Notes under the pieces: model-generated
What the model saw: only the letters and a program-made list of their open reading frames with translations
Database searches by the model: none
Told to the model about the DNA's origin: nothing
In this document: positions 26,261 to 35,349 of the stretch, piece after piece
How positions within the stretch are numbered: position 1 is the first letter of the stretch
Layout: each line of letters begins with the position of its first letter
Assembly (NCBI RefSeq): GCF_004115925.1
Contig: NZ_SDDX01000008.1
Span: 62,001 to 126,000, forward strand
Direction of reading: 5' to 3'
DNA: 64,000 nt
Origin: Lelliottia nimipressuralis
Lineage (GTDB): Bacteria; Pseudomonadota; Gammaproteobacteria; Enterobacterales; Enterobacteriaceae
Translations under genes and position numbers: made by a program

Positions 26261-26863
26261 ATGAAAATCGTCATTATTGGTGCCAGCGGTACGGTTGGCC
26301 GCGCCGTGACAGAAGAGCTCAGCCGTAAACATGAGGTCATTCGCGTTGGCCGCACGCAGGGTGATGAGCAGGTGGATATTACCTCGCAGGAGAGCGTGCA
26401 GGCCCTGTTCGAAAAAATCGGCCCGGTGGATGCGATCGTCTCGGCCAGCGGCGGGCTGCACTTTGGCCCTCTGGCGACCATGAAAGACAGCGATTTCAAC
26501 CAGGGTTTGCAGGACAAGCTGCTGGGGCAAGTGCGCCTGGCGCTTACCGGACAGCACTACCTGAACGAAGGCGGGTCCATTACCCTGATCAGCGGGATTG
26601 TCGCCCACGAGCCGATTGCCCAGGGGGTGAACGCCACCACCGTGAATGCGGCGCTGGAAGGGTTTGTGCGCGCTGCGGCCTGCGAACTGCCGCGCGGCAT
26701 TCGTATCAACCTGGTTAGCCCGACGGTGCTGACCGAATCCGCCGAAGCCTACGATGGATTCTTCCCCGGCTTTGAAAGCGTGCCTGCCGCCACCGTCGCG
26801 CTGGCCTATCGCCGCAGCGTGGAAGGCGTGCAGAGTGGCCGGGTCTATAAAGTCGGTTACTGA
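26261..26863 (+). CDS. Short-chain dehydrogenase/reductase (SDR)
   Basis: 200 residues. The opening MKIVIIGASGTVGRAV is the nucleotide-binding Rossmann glycine motif, followed by VDAIVSASGG (the NAG-like segment) and a C-terminal RRSVEGVQSGRVYKVGY. The usual YxxxK pair is not present in standard form (NATTVNAALEGFVRAA takes its place), as in the short SDR subfamily of about 200 residues related to the LysR-linked YjgI/CsgA-like reductases. It presumably reduces or oxidises a small carbonyl compound with NAD(P)H. ATG 26261 has AAGGAG 7 bp upstream; an ATG 30 bp earlier is less likely. Its 3' end overlaps the convergent methyltransferase by 7 bp. Confidence 0.82.
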   Translation: MKIVIIGASGTVGRAVTEELSRKHEVIRVGRTQGDEQVDITSQESVQALFEKIGPVDAIVSASGGLHFGPLATMKDSDFNQGLQDKLLGQVRLALTGQHYLNEGGSITLISGIVAHEPIAQGVNATTVNAALEGFVRAAACELPRGIRINLVSPTVLTESAEAYDGFFPGFESVPAATVALAYRRSVEGVQSGRVYKVGY

Positions 26864-27591
26864 GGCTTAACGGCGGCGATCAACACCAGCATTGGTCGCT
26901 CCGCTTCTTCGGCCAGCGCGGGCCAGGCGTCAATCTGCGCCTGCGTTGGCCCCCACTCGTTGACTTCGCGAAGGCTTAAACCTGCGTGAATCAGCGCATT
27001 CAGCGTCGTGCCAAGCGTGCGGTGATATTTGATCACGCCGTCCGCCAGCCAGTTGCTGACGCGCTGTCCCTCCTGCTGATACTGATTCACTCCCCAGAAC
27101 CGCTCGCCGTTGTCATCCGTCAGCCAGCCCTGGCGCGAAGCGCAGGTGTAGATCGGATGCTCCATCGAAAAGACCAGGCTGCCGCCGGGTTTGAGCGCGC
27201 GCTGAACGTGGCGAAAAAGTGTATCGAGTTCCGGCAGATAGTGCAGCGCAAGCGAGCTGTAAACCAGATCAAGACTGTTGTCTTCCAGTTTCACATCCTC
27301 GAGATCGCGGCGTTGATACGTGATGGCGGGATCGGCGGTAAGCTCGGCGGCACGGGCGAGCATTTTCTCGGAGATATCGACGCCCGTCACCTGCGCCGCG
27401 CCGAGTTCACGTGCGCTGCGGCAGAACCAGCCGTAACCGCAGCCCAGATCGATGACCGTTTTACCGGTCAGATCGGGCAACATGGATTTGAGCGTCGGCC
27501 ATTCCGGTGCGCCGTCCAGCCCCTGCACCGAGCGCGGAAGCTGGGCGTAGCCCTCGAAAAACGCCGGATTGTCGTAAATATTTTGTGCCAT
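26857..27591 (-). CDS. Class I SAM-dependent methyltransferase
   Basis: 244 residues. Motif I is VIDLGCGYGWF (about 45-55), the acidic loop VTGVDISEKML follows, and LDLVYSSLALHYLPEL and LKPGGSLVFSMEHPIY correspond to motifs IV and V of the Methyltransf_11 fold. It should be a soluble SAM enzyme; the HPIYTC and GTTLNALIHAGLSLREVNEW regions match a widespread uncharacterised enterobacterial group related to UbiE/BioC-like methyltransferases. Substrate unknown. It is convergent with the SDR gene and followed upstream by the REP-like hairpin at 27650. Confidence 0.85.
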   Translation of the reverse strand: MAQNIYDNPAFFEGYAQLPRSVQGLDGAPEWPTLKSMLPDLTGKTVIDLGCGYGWFCRSARELGAAQVTGVDISEKMLARAAELTADPAITYQRRDLEDVKLEDNSLDLVYSSLALHYLPELDTLFRHVQRALKPGGSLVFSMEHPIYTCASRQGWLTDDNGERFWGVNQYQQEGQRVSNWLADGVIKYHRTLGTTLNALIHAGLSLREVNEWGPTQAQIDAWPALAEEAERPMLVLIAAVKPQ

Positions 27592-27649
27592 CGCAGATCC
27601 CTCTTGGTGAATATGCGTAGCAGTATATCGCAGGGTTTAGGTTTTGTTG

Positions 27650-27677
27650 GCCGGGTAAGGCGTAACCGTCACCCGGC
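27650..27677. repeat. REP-like palindromic element
   Basis: GCCGGGT and ACCCGGC form a 7-bp stem around AAGGCGTAACCGTC, the usual REP head-and-loop pattern. It lies 7 bp beyond the stop of the yahJ homologue and may protect its mRNA 3' end. Confidence 0.55.
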
Positions 27678-27683
27678 GCACTG

Positions 27684-29063
27684 TTAGCTCACGGTGCCCC
27701 ACACCAGGTTCCCGTTATGGAACGTCGCGGTTCGTGGCGAAATGCGCGCAACGGCTTCTGCCGAGCAGGAGGCGTCCACCAGCACAAAACTCGCGGCATC
27801 CTGCGCTTTCGGCCACACGCGTTCGCCTTTGTCGTTCAGTGGCAGTACGTTGCCAGTCGCAATGCCCAGCGCGCGGGACAGCGTTTGCTCGTTCGGACGG
27901 ATGTAGAGCTGTGCATACAGGTTCGCTTTTTCCAGCATGTCTCCCAGACCGTACGGCGACCAGTGGTCGATCACGCTGTCGGTGCCCGTCATCACAAATA
28001 CGCCTTTGTCGCGCAACTGTTTGAGCGGCATGTGTAAGGTGCCAATCGGCACGGTCGAGGCGACGGTGATTTGCTGCGCCGCCATGCGCGTGGCGAGGGC
28101 ATCCACTTGCTGTTCGTTAAGCGTCGCCAGCGCAAAGCCGTGGCTGATGGTCAGCTTTCCCTTTAACGCTGGGGTTTTCTCGACCGTCTCCACCATATAA
28201 TTCACCGCAGCTACGCCTGCGGGGCTGGTCTCGTGCAGGTGGATATCCACCCCTTTGTCGTAATCCAGCGCGATCTGGAACATGGTATCGAGAGATTTTT
28301 CCATCGCGCCGTCGACGTTAGTCGGGTCCAGCCCGCCGACGTAGTGCGCCCCGGCCTGCATCGCTTCACGCATCAGCGGTTCACATTTTGACAGCAGCAG
28401 CCCATGCTGCGGGAACGCAACAATTTCGCAGTCAAAACCGGGCTTACGCCGCGCCAGCACTGCCTGCAGGTTTTCCAGATTCTTCAGGCCGGAGGTCGGT
28501 TCGATATTGCAGTGGCTGCGGGCGATGGTCGAGCCTTTGGACTGAATCAGGTCGATCAGCTTTTCCGCACGTTCTTGCGTATAAGGTTGCAGCTCGGGCA
28601 GCAATTTTTGTTCGAGGCGGATCATGTCCTGAATGGTGGTGCCCGCCGGGCGATTCAGCGAGCGCCACGGCCCACCGTAGAAAGTCTTGTCCAGATGGAT
28701 GTGCATGTCGCGCATCGCCGGGAGCATCAGCTTGCCTCCCGCATCGTAATGGGGCAGCGCGCTGTCGGCATGGCTTTTGTTGTCACGCAGGGCGACGATT
28801 TTGCCGTCCTGGATCTCCAGGGTTTTAAGCTCGGTACGGGTGCTGGTTGCCACATCGCCGTCGACGTTAAATCCGGCCTCCAGCAGCACGTTGTCGAGGT
28901 AGTAATGTTTCGCGGTGATGTTCATCGTTTTGCCCGTCTCGCAGGTGTTCTTCGCTGTCTCAGCAGCATACGCGACGGAGCCGGTCGCGCCAAACAGCGC
29001 ACAGGCAGTGACCATTTTGCCGCTCTGGCTGATAAACTCACGGCGGCTTTTATTCTCTTTCAT
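27684..29063 (-). CDS. yahJ: YahJ-like amidohydrolase (cytosine-deaminase family) with Tat signal
   Basis: 459 residues, close to E. coli YahJ. The N-terminus has a twin-arginine motif (SRREFISQSGK) and a hydrophobic stretch, indicating export by Tat, unusual for an amidohydrolase of nucleobase-deaminase type. Metal and catalytic motifs are in place: MHIHLDKTFYGG, DKGVDIHLHET, SHGFALATL and GTDSVIDHW. Family members deaminate or hydrolyse ring-containing nitrogen compounds. It is the last gene of the cluster running from yahD at 35349 leftward, 23 bp after carbamate kinase. In this pathway it may act on a heterocyclic precursor of the carbamoylated substrate. True substrate unknown. Confidence 0.88.
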   Translation of the reverse strand: MKENKSRREFISQSGKMVTACALFGATGSVAYAAETAKNTCETGKTMNITAKHYYLDNVLLEAGFNVDGDVATSTRTELKTLEIQDGKIVALRDNKSHADSALPHYDAGGKLMLPAMRDMHIHLDKTFYGGPWRSLNRPAGTTIQDMIRLEQKLLPELQPYTQERAEKLIDLIQSKGSTIARSHCNIEPTSGLKNLENLQAVLARRKPGFDCEIVAFPQHGLLLSKCEPLMREAMQAGAHYVGGLDPTNVDGAMEKSLDTMFQIALDYDKGVDIHLHETSPAGVAAVNYMVETVEKTPALKGKLTISHGFALATLNEQQVDALATRMAAQQITVASTVPIGTLHMPLKQLRDKGVFVMTGTDSVIDHWSPYGLGDMLEKANLYAQLYIRPNEQTLSRALGIATGNVLPLNDKGERVWPKAQDAASFVLVDASCSAEAVARISPRTATFHNGNLVWGTVS

Positions 29064-29086
29064 CGTATCTTCCTTTTAGTGCTCTT

Positions 29087-30037
29087 TTACGCATTCACAA
29101 TGTGAGTGCCGGTCTCACCGCGCAGCGCCGCAGGCAGGCAGTCTGGCGAGGTAATGATGACCCGTTTGCCGCCCTGTTTCAGGAACGCCAGACTGGCGAC
29201 TATTTTCGGCAACATACTGCCCGCCGGGAAATGACCCTCTTCCATGTAGCACGTCATTTGCGCCACGCTCACGGTATCCAGCGCCTGCTGGTTCGGCTTG
29301 CCAAAGTTGATGCACACCTTCTCAACGCCGGTGGTGATCACCAGTACATCGGCGGCGATTTCGCGTGCCAGCAGCGCGGTGGAGAGATCTTTATCAATCA
29401 CCGCGTCGACGCTCTGATAATCCCCCTCTTGAGTGCGGATCACCGGAATCCCGCCGCCACCGGCGCCGATCACCACAAAGCCTTTTTGCGTCAGCGCTTT
29501 GATGGCGTCGGCTTCAACGATGCGCACCGGCTGCGGCGAGGCGACCACGCGACGATAGCCGCGCCCGGAATCCTCGACAAAGTGCCAGTCCGGATGGGCG
29601 AGCTGCAGCTCATCGCGCTGGGCTTCACTGAAGAAGGCACCGATAGGTTTAGTCGGATGAGTAAAGCCGGGATCGTGTTGATCCACTTCCACCTGGGTGA
29701 CCACTGTCACCGCCTTTTGCTCCCCGCGCGCCGCGAGACGGTTGTTCAGCGCCTGCTGGATCAGATAGCCGATCCCGCCCTGCGTGTCGGCCACGCAGTT
29801 GGCGAGCGGCGTCAGGGGCAGCCCTTCGCGCTCGTGGGCAATCTCTGCACGCCTGAGATCAAGCCCCACCTGCGGGCCGTTGCCGTGGGTGAGGACGATG
29901 TCGTAGTCGGAGGCGAGCATCTCTAATACCGACTCCGCCACCGCTTTGACCGCCTGCGCCTGATGCTCTATCGACTGACTGGCGTTATCTTTGATAATGC
30001 TGTTACCACCGATGGCGACGACCATGAGTTCTTTCAT
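29087..30037 (-). CDS. yahI: Carbamate kinase (YahI-like)
   Basis: 316 residues, collinear with E. coli YahI. It begins MKELMVVAIGGNSIIKDNA, has THGNGPQVGLDLRRAEIA and GGIGYLIQQALNN, and ends with RGETGTHIVNA, all family hallmarks. The enzyme converts carbamoyl phosphate and ADP to carbamate and ATP, so it is the energy-yielding last step when carbamoyl phosphate is made by catabolism. ATG 30037 has AAGGAAAC 5 bp upstream; a longer frame to 30073 has no support. It is placed between the NCS2 permease and yahJ, and supports the view that the YahF/YahG pair releases carbamoyl phosphate. Confidence 0.92.
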   Translation of the reverse strand: MKELMVVAIGGNSIIKDNASQSIEHQAQAVKAVAESVLEMLASDYDIVLTHGNGPQVGLDLRRAEIAHEREGLPLTPLANCVADTQGGIGYLIQQALNNRLAARGEQKAVTVVTQVEVDQHDPGFTHPTKPIGAFFSEAQRDELQLAHPDWHFVEDSGRGYRRVVASPQPVRIVEADAIKALTQKGFVVIGAGGGGIPVIRTQEGDYQSVDAVIDKDLSTALLAREIAADVLVITTGVEKVCINFGKPNQQALDTVSVAQMTCYMEEGHFPAGSMLPKIVASLAFLKQGGKRVIITSPDCLPAALRGETGTHIVNA

Positions 30038-30066
30038 TGTGTTTCCTTTATGGGTGCGGTCTGGCC

Positions 30067-30111
30067 CCCTCACCCGGCCCTTTTCCCTCTGGAAGAGGAT
30101 AAGGGTGAGGG
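30067..30111 (-). repeat. Hairpin between permease and carbamate kinase genes
   Basis: CCCTCACCC and GGGTGAGGG form a perfect 9-bp outer stem, with an inner weak stem (TCCCTC / GAGGA). It fills the 85-bp gap between the NCS2 permease stop and the yahI start. It probably tunes expression within the operon. It is of the same CCCTC/GAGGG type as hairpins at 24495, 25255, 43637 and 47277. Confidence 0.5.
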
Positions 30112-30122
30112 ATCAGGCATTA

Positions 30123-31667
30123 TCAGGACTCAGAAACCGGCGCGACCGACCGCGCGACTTCGCGGCTGTCCAGCACATGTTTCACCACGAACATCCCGCT
30201 CATCATCAGGTACGCCGTCACAAACATCAGCGAACTGCCTTCGGCAAATCCCACCACCGGCGCGTGAATCACGCCGAACAGTGCCAGCAGCGCCCCCACC
30301 GCCGCGGCAATCGCTCCGCGCAGGGGTTTATTGATGATGGCGAAGATCGCGATACAACCCCAGAGCATGCTGGCGAGCGGTGCGCCATTGCCCAGATGCA
30401 CCAGCCCTTCGTAGTAGATGCCTTTGCTGTGCAGCACGTCGGTGCCGATTTTCGCCGCATTGGTTCCCGCCGCGCCCATCACGCTGTTCATCATGGTCAG
30501 CGCCCAGTTGGCGATCCACGGGAACAGACAGATAAAGATGACGGGCACCTCCACTTTGGGCGTTTCCCTCACCACCTGGTTGGCGGTGACGACGCCGATA
30601 AACACCAGAATCGGCACAATGGCGGTCATCGGAATGATGGCGAGCATAAACGCCCCCAGCCCGAACAGCGGTACGATGAACATGGTGACGCCCGATGCCA
30701 GGGTGTAGCCAATGCTTGCGCCCATCGCTTTCCAGCCCGCGTGACCGACGTAGACCGTCACCGGGAACGGGTTGCCCATCAGACAGCCGAGCATGGAGGC
30801 CAGACCGTTCGCCAGCATCACCTTGCGGGTCGGGTATTCGTCCCCCGCCGCGTGGGCGCTTTCGATGTTTTCGAGGTCAAAGATATAGTTCGCCAGCCCC
30901 AGTGGAACCGCCGAGGCCAGATACGGCAGAGCGTGCGGCAGGCCTTGCATGAAACTGTCAACGTGGACTTCCGGCGGGTTAAAGCCGAACGATGACATGG
31001 ACGCTTTGATCGCTTCCGGGCTTTGCAGACCGGAGATCCACGCCAGCGCCGTCCCGGCGATCAACAACAACAGACCGGTCGGGATGCGGGCGAAGATCGG
31101 TTTTTTGCCGAACCAGTTGATGAAGATCAGCAGCAGCACGATGAAGGAGACCGTCGGCGCTTCGAACGCCTGCAGCATTGGGTTCATCGCCAGCAGCAGC
31201 AGACCTAAACCGGACAGGCACGACAGCAGCACAGTGCGCGGGATCATCTTGCGGATGGTTTCACCTAAAAATGAGCCGCCCGCCAGAATCATCGCTTCAA
31301 CAAAGCACCACACCAGACCAATCTGGATGGCGAAATCCGCGTCGCCGGTCTGCTGGTAAACCGGCATCAGCACCAGGAACGTCACCGTGAAAATGGACGG
31401 CGCACTTGGGCCAGAGGGCAGAGCCGTCACATCCGTGCGCCCGGTCTGGCGCTGCATCTGCAGGCCAAACCACGCGTAGCAAATGCTGGCGACCAGCACC
31501 GCCAGCCCGAAGGCTGGCGCGATACGTCCATAAACAATCTCTTTCGGGATGCCGACGACAAAAATGAGCAGCCCCATCATGGTCAGCAAATTGGTCAGGT
31601 TGTTGGTCATCAGGCCGAAATAGGCCGCCCAGTCACCTCTTTTCCACTCCAGTTTCATGCTTTTCAT
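30123..31667 (-). CDS. NCS2-family (nucleobase/xanthine-uracil type) permease
   Basis: 514 residues with about 12-14 hydrophobic segments, an integral inner-membrane transporter. LMTNNLTNLLTMMGLLIFVVGIP opens the first helices; TALPSGPSAPSIFTVTFL and FDLENIESAHAAGDEYPTRKV match the half-helices and the conserved acidic and substrate-binding motif of NCS2 transporters. It lies 11 bp after yahG and before yahI, so it is part of the operon. In K-12 this position holds only a pseudogene-like segment (yahH). A nucleobase-like permease suggests that the cluster's substrate is a heterocyclic or ureide compound. Start 31667 (MKSMKLEW) or 3 codons later. Confidence 0.85.
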   Translation of the reverse strand: MKSMKLEWKRGDWAAYFGLMTNNLTNLLTMMGLLIFVVGIPKEIVYGRIAPAFGLAVLVASICYAWFGLQMQRQTGRTDVTALPSGPSAPSIFTVTFLVLMPVYQQTGDADFAIQIGLVWCFVEAMILAGGSFLGETIRKMIPRTVLLSCLSGLGLLLLAMNPMLQAFEAPTVSFIVLLLIFINWFGKKPIFARIPTGLLLLIAGTALAWISGLQSPEAIKASMSSFGFNPPEVHVDSFMQGLPHALPYLASAVPLGLANYIFDLENIESAHAAGDEYPTRKVMLANGLASMLGCLMGNPFPVTVYVGHAGWKAMGASIGYTLASGVTMFIVPLFGLGAFMLAIIPMTAIVPILVFIGVVTANQVVRETPKVEVPVIFICLFPWIANWALTMMNSVMGAAGTNAAKIGTDVLHSKGIYYEGLVHLGNGAPLASMLWGCIAIFAIINKPLRGAIAAAVGALLALFGVIHAPVVGFAEGSSLMFVTAYLMMSGMFVVKHVLDSREVARSVAPVSES

Positions 31668-31678
31668 GGATGCTTGCC

Positions 31679-33094
31679 TTATAAAAAGTAGCGATCGCGG
31701 AAGGTCAACAGCGCCTTTTCAAAACAGCTAAATGGCGGGTGAACGATGCCCGCCCCAATCATGCCGATCCCGGCGTCTTTGTGGGCAATGGCGGTGTTGA
31801 TCACCGGCAGGATGCCGCTGGCGGCAACTTTAGTGATATCAATCGCCGTTGGAATGCCCATAAACGAGAGCAGCGGAATGGTGACGTTCGGGTTTTCGCC
31901 GAGGGTGATTTCGCGCATCTGGCGCGAGAAGTCGATGGCTTCATCCACCGTACCGCCCACCAGCGCGACAATCGCCGGAGCCGTCGCCATCGCGAACCCG
32001 CCGATGCCGTAGGTTTCGGTGATGGCGCTGTCGCCGATATCCAGACCGGAGTCCTCCGGCTTGTAACCGGCAAACATCGGGCCGATCACCTGCTGCGCCG
32101 GGCCGGTAAACCACTGCCCCGGCAGGCCGGAAATGCGCAGGCCGAATTCATAGCCGTTGCGCGCCATGGTGGTGACGACGGTGCTGAATTCGATACCGTG
32201 CGCGGCATCCAGCGCGGCTTTGCACATTGCCATCCACGTCGGGCCGGAGAAGTAGTCGCTGCTCGCCACGAACTCGAACACCTGACGCTGCTGCTCTACC
32301 GGATAACCGGCCTGAATCAGCCCCGGCGTCAGGGCCTGGATCAGCAGCGTAGTGCCCGCGTTATTGCGGTTGTGGCACTCGTCGCCCATGTGTAGCGCCT
32401 GGGCCAGCATTAAGCGCAGATCGATTTCGCCGATGATTTTCATCGCATCGCGCAGCATCGGGCCGAGCACGTCGCGCATCCAGTTCAGACGGTCGATCAC
32501 GCTCTGATCGTTGGCCCCCATGCGCAGGATTTTTGCCATCTGCTCACTGAGGTTGGTGAACGCGCGGTTACCGTAGGTTTTGTTCTCGACGATGTGCATA
32601 AACATCGACGCCGACGTGACACCCGCCATTGAGCCGACGCAGTCGTGTTCGTGGCACGGCGAGAACGTAATTTTCCCGGAAGCCGCCAGGCGTTCGGCGT
32701 CGCTCAGAGAATCAGCCAGCCCTTCAAACACCAGCGCCCCCGTCACCGCACCGCGCATCGCGCCGCACATGTTTTCCCACGCCACCGGTGGCCCGGCGTG
32801 CAGAATGGTCGTAGGGGTCATGCCAGGCACCACGTTGATGGCCTGGTCGAAGCCCACCAGCACCGGATGGGACTGAATAATCCGCTCCAATGCCACTTTG
32901 TTGGCGGCGGCAATTTTCCCGGCAAGTGTCGGCTGCGCCAGTTGATCCAGCGCCTCGACCACCTGCAGATTGCCCTGCCCCGGCGGCGTCCAGTCGAGCT
33001 GCGTGACCGGGACGTGCTGTTTTTTCAGATCGTCGCTGAACAGGGCGATGCCTACGTTAATGACGTTCAACGGCTGGTTAAATAAGGTTTTCAT
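31679..33094 (-). CDS. yahG: YahG-like DUF1116 protein (AllG/YlbE paralogue, putative transcarbamylase subunit)
   Basis: 471 residues of DUF1116. TPTTILHAGPPVAWENMCGAM, FSPCHEHDCVGSMAGVTSASM and LRISGLPGQWFTGPAQQV are strongly conserved segments. The family includes E. coli AllG (YlbE), reported as one of three subunits of oxamate transcarbamylase in allantoin fermentation. By analogy this protein works with YahF to transfer a carbamoyl group to phosphate, making carbamoyl phosphate for YahI. The start overlaps the yahF stop by 1 bp (TGATG), which suggests fixed stoichiometry. The true substrate is unproven. The catalytic residues are not established to my knowledge. Confidence 0.88.
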   Translation of the reverse strand: MKTLFNQPLNVINVGIALFSDDLKKQHVPVTQLDWTPPGQGNLQVVEALDQLAQPTLAGKIAAANKVALERIIQSHPVLVGFDQAINVVPGMTPTTILHAGPPVAWENMCGAMRGAVTGALVFEGLADSLSDAERLAASGKITFSPCHEHDCVGSMAGVTSASMFMHIVENKTYGNRAFTNLSEQMAKILRMGANDQSVIDRLNWMRDVLGPMLRDAMKIIGEIDLRLMLAQALHMGDECHNRNNAGTTLLIQALTPGLIQAGYPVEQQRQVFEFVASSDYFSGPTWMAMCKAALDAAHGIEFSTVVTTMARNGYEFGLRISGLPGQWFTGPAQQVIGPMFAGYKPEDSGLDIGDSAITETYGIGGFAMATAPAIVALVGGTVDEAIDFSRQMREITLGENPNVTIPLLSFMGIPTAIDITKVAASGILPVINTAIAHKDAGIGMIGAGIVHPPFSCFEKALLTFRDRYFL

Positions 33095-34635
33095 CAGGCT
33101 TTCTCTCCTTTGCAGACAAATTCACGCGCCAGTAATCCGGTGTTAGTGCTGCTGCTCGCCCAGATCACACCTGCGTGTGTCAGCAGCTGGCACTGCTGCG
33201 CCAGGGACGGAGTATCCAGGTCGGTGCCCAGCACGTAGCCGAGGATCTCCAGCGGGCGGTTGTCCGCTTTGGCGATGGCCTGCGCCTCTTTGATGGCGTC
33301 GATCATCACGCCGACCGGATCCTCGTGAGAGCCGAAACCGAGCACGAAATCCATCACGATGACGCCCACTTCCGGGTCGCGCGCCTCCTGCAACAGGCGG
33401 CTGATGCGGTTGGTCGGATCGATCATCGGGTGCGGTTTGCCGTTGGTGAAATCATCGTCACCAAAATCGAGGAAGGTGTGGGCCTGGCTGACGTTGAGAT
33501 CCGCCAGACGTTTGGTCGGGTCCGGCTGGATGTTGCTGTAGACGTCGTCGAATTTTTCCAGCGCCGCGAACATCGCTTCGTCACACAGGGTGCCGCCGCA
33601 GAACAGACCGCGAATGTACTTTTGCTGTGGCGTGAGGCGCGCGCGCACCTCTTCAATTAATGGCCAGTTGAGCGGGTGGAGATCGAGAGACTCTTTTTTG
33701 ATGCCCGTGAGCAGGACCGCTTTCAGGGCCGCCTCTTTGGTGCCGCGCGTGAACTGTAAACCCTCTTCATCGGCTGGCGGTTCGTTGCGACCGAGGAAAC
33801 AAACAACGACCGGTTTGCGGCAGGCGCGGGCGCGGGCCAGCACGTTTTCGGCCACCTTCGGCGCAGGCGGTTTGGAGATGAGCGCGATCACTTCAGTGGC
33901 TTCATCGGCTTCCAGCATGTCGATGGCGTCGAGCATCATCAGGCCGCCGATCTTTTCGCTCAAATCGCGCCCGCCGGTGCCGATCAGCTGTGAAATTCCG
34001 CCGCCAAACTCATGAATACGCGCGCTCAACTCCTGGCTGCCGGTCCCCGACGCGCCGACGATGCCAATCGGCCCGCGACGTACCGCGTTGCCAAAGCACA
34101 GTGCTGCGCCGTTGATAATGGCGGTTCCGCAGTCGGGTCCCATCATCAGCAGACCTTTCTGGTGCGCCAGCTGCTTGAGGGCCAGCTCGTCGTCGAGGCT
34201 GACGTTGTCGGAGAAGAGCATCACGTTGAGATCGTTTTCCAGAGCCTGGCGTGCTTCGCGGGCGGCGAAAAGGCCGTTAACGGAGATCACTGCCAGGTTA
34301 CTGTCGGGGCGATGCGTTTTGGCGCTGGCGAGGGTAGCGAAACGGGCTTCGTGCGCGCCGCCGCTCTCTTTACGGGTAAATAAGGCTTCGATGGCCGCCA
34401 GCGTTTCGTCACTGGCGGCCTCGCCTTTAATCACAATCATCAGGTCGCCGTTTTTAGCGTCCTGCAATTCCGGCGTTAATAATCCCAGGTTTTTTAATAC
34501 GCCTTTATTCATTTCAGTCGCCATCGCCACAAACGCCTGTTCCACACCGGGCAATTTATTGGCTTTGGTCGAGACCGACATCAGCGAGACAGAATCAAAA
34601 TAGGTATTCTTTTTAATAACGATTTTGGTGGGCAT
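33094..34635 (-). CDS. yahF: YahF-like FdrA-family acyl-CoA-synthetase-fold protein (AllF paralogue)
   Basis: 513 residues of the FdrA family. Its middle has a succinyl-CoA synthetase-like CoA-binding fold (GPIGIVGASGTGSQELSARI, GTGGRDLSEKIGG) and the C-terminal part a second one (DVYSNIQPDP, VIVMDFVLGFGSHEDPVGVM). E. coli AllF (FdrA) is reported to be a subunit of oxamate transcarbamylase with AllG and AllH. The start is ATG 34635 following GAGGAAAAC. It is directly coupled to yahG. The third subunit (DUF2877; yahE in K-12) should lie beside it but the 108-bp gap before yahD holds no gene, so either two subunits suffice or the third lies elsewhere. Confidence 0.88.
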   Translation of the reverse strand: MPTKIVIKKNTYFDSVSLMSVSTKANKLPGVEQAFVAMATEMNKGVLKNLGLLTPELQDAKNGDLMIVIKGEAASDETLAAIEALFTRKESGGAHEARFATLASAKTHRPDSNLAVISVNGLFAAREARQALENDLNVMLFSDNVSLDDELALKQLAHQKGLLMMGPDCGTAIINGAALCFGNAVRRGPIGIVGASGTGSQELSARIHEFGGGISQLIGTGGRDLSEKIGGLMMLDAIDMLEADEATEVIALISKPPAPKVAENVLARARACRKPVVVCFLGRNEPPADEEGLQFTRGTKEAALKAVLLTGIKKESLDLHPLNWPLIEEVRARLTPQQKYIRGLFCGGTLCDEAMFAALEKFDDVYSNIQPDPTKRLADLNVSQAHTFLDFGDDDFTNGKPHPMIDPTNRISRLLQEARDPEVGVIVMDFVLGFGSHEDPVGVMIDAIKEAQAIAKADNRPLEILGYVLGTDLDTPSLAQQCQLLTHAGVIWASSSTNTGLLAREFVCKGEKA

Positions 34636-34743
34636 GTTTTCCTCCCGAATGCGGGCAAAAGGGGGCCGCCATCATGATTAAGGCATGATGGTAAACGTGA
34701 AAAAATTCAGGTCAGGCAAGCCCGAAACGGCTTGCCGAATACA

Positions 34744-35349
34744 TTACGCGCCGGCGGCTAACAGCAGTTCAGCAATCGCGTGATAGCCTTTTTCGCGCGC
34801 CAGTTCGAGCGGGGTTTTCCCGTATTTGTCGGTCATGTGCGGATTGGCGCCGTGGTCGAGGAGTAATTTGACGATCTCCTGCTGTTTCGCCCCGCCGTCG
34901 TTGAGGACGATGGCTTCCAGCAAGGGCGTCCAGCCGACAAAGTTGGTGTGGTTAACGTTGATATCCGTATGCGCCAGCAACTCGCGGACAATCTCCACGT
35001 GGCCTTTTTCGCTCGCAGGGGTAATCCCCACGCCGCCAAAGCGTGACAGGCGATCGAGATCCGGATTGGCCGGCAGGACGATGCGCAGCAAGGTAAGGTC
35101 ATTCGTCAGGCAGCTAATTAAGAACGGGTTAAAACAGGTCTGGTCCTGTTTATCGATATCCGCACCGGCGGAAATAAGGAATTCAACGCAAGGATAATGC
35201 TTTTTCAGGCTGGCAATAATAATGGCGGTTCTTTTCTGGCGATTGGTGGCATTGATGTCCACCCCTTTTTCCAGACAGGCTTTGAGTGCATCCAGATTGC
35301 CCTGCTCTGCCGCCAGCAGAAATTCAGTAACGAGTTCATTTGCAGACAT
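34744..35349 (-). CDS. yahD: YahD-like ankyrin-repeat protein
   Basis: 201 residues built from about five ankyrin repeats, for example ALKACLEKGVDINATNRQ, VEFLISAGADIDKQDQT and EIVKLLLDHGANPHMTDKYG. There is no signal peptide or membrane segment, so it should be cytoplasmic. Ankyrin stacks bind other proteins; in K-12 yahD also sits upstream of yahEFG. It is the first gene of the leftward cluster, divergent from the LysR gene yahB. The role is unknown; it may be an assembly or regulatory partner for the YahF/YahG complex. Confidence 0.88.
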   Translation of the reverse strand: MSANELVTEFLLAAEQGNLDALKACLEKGVDINATNRQKRTAIIIASLKKHYPCVEFLISAGADIDKQDQTCFNPFLISCLTNDLTLLRIVLPANPDLDRLSRFGGVGITPASEKGHVEIVRELLAHTDINVNHTNFVGWTPLLEAIVLNDGGAKQQEIVKLLLDHGANPHMTDKYGKTPLELAREKGYHAIAELLLAAGA

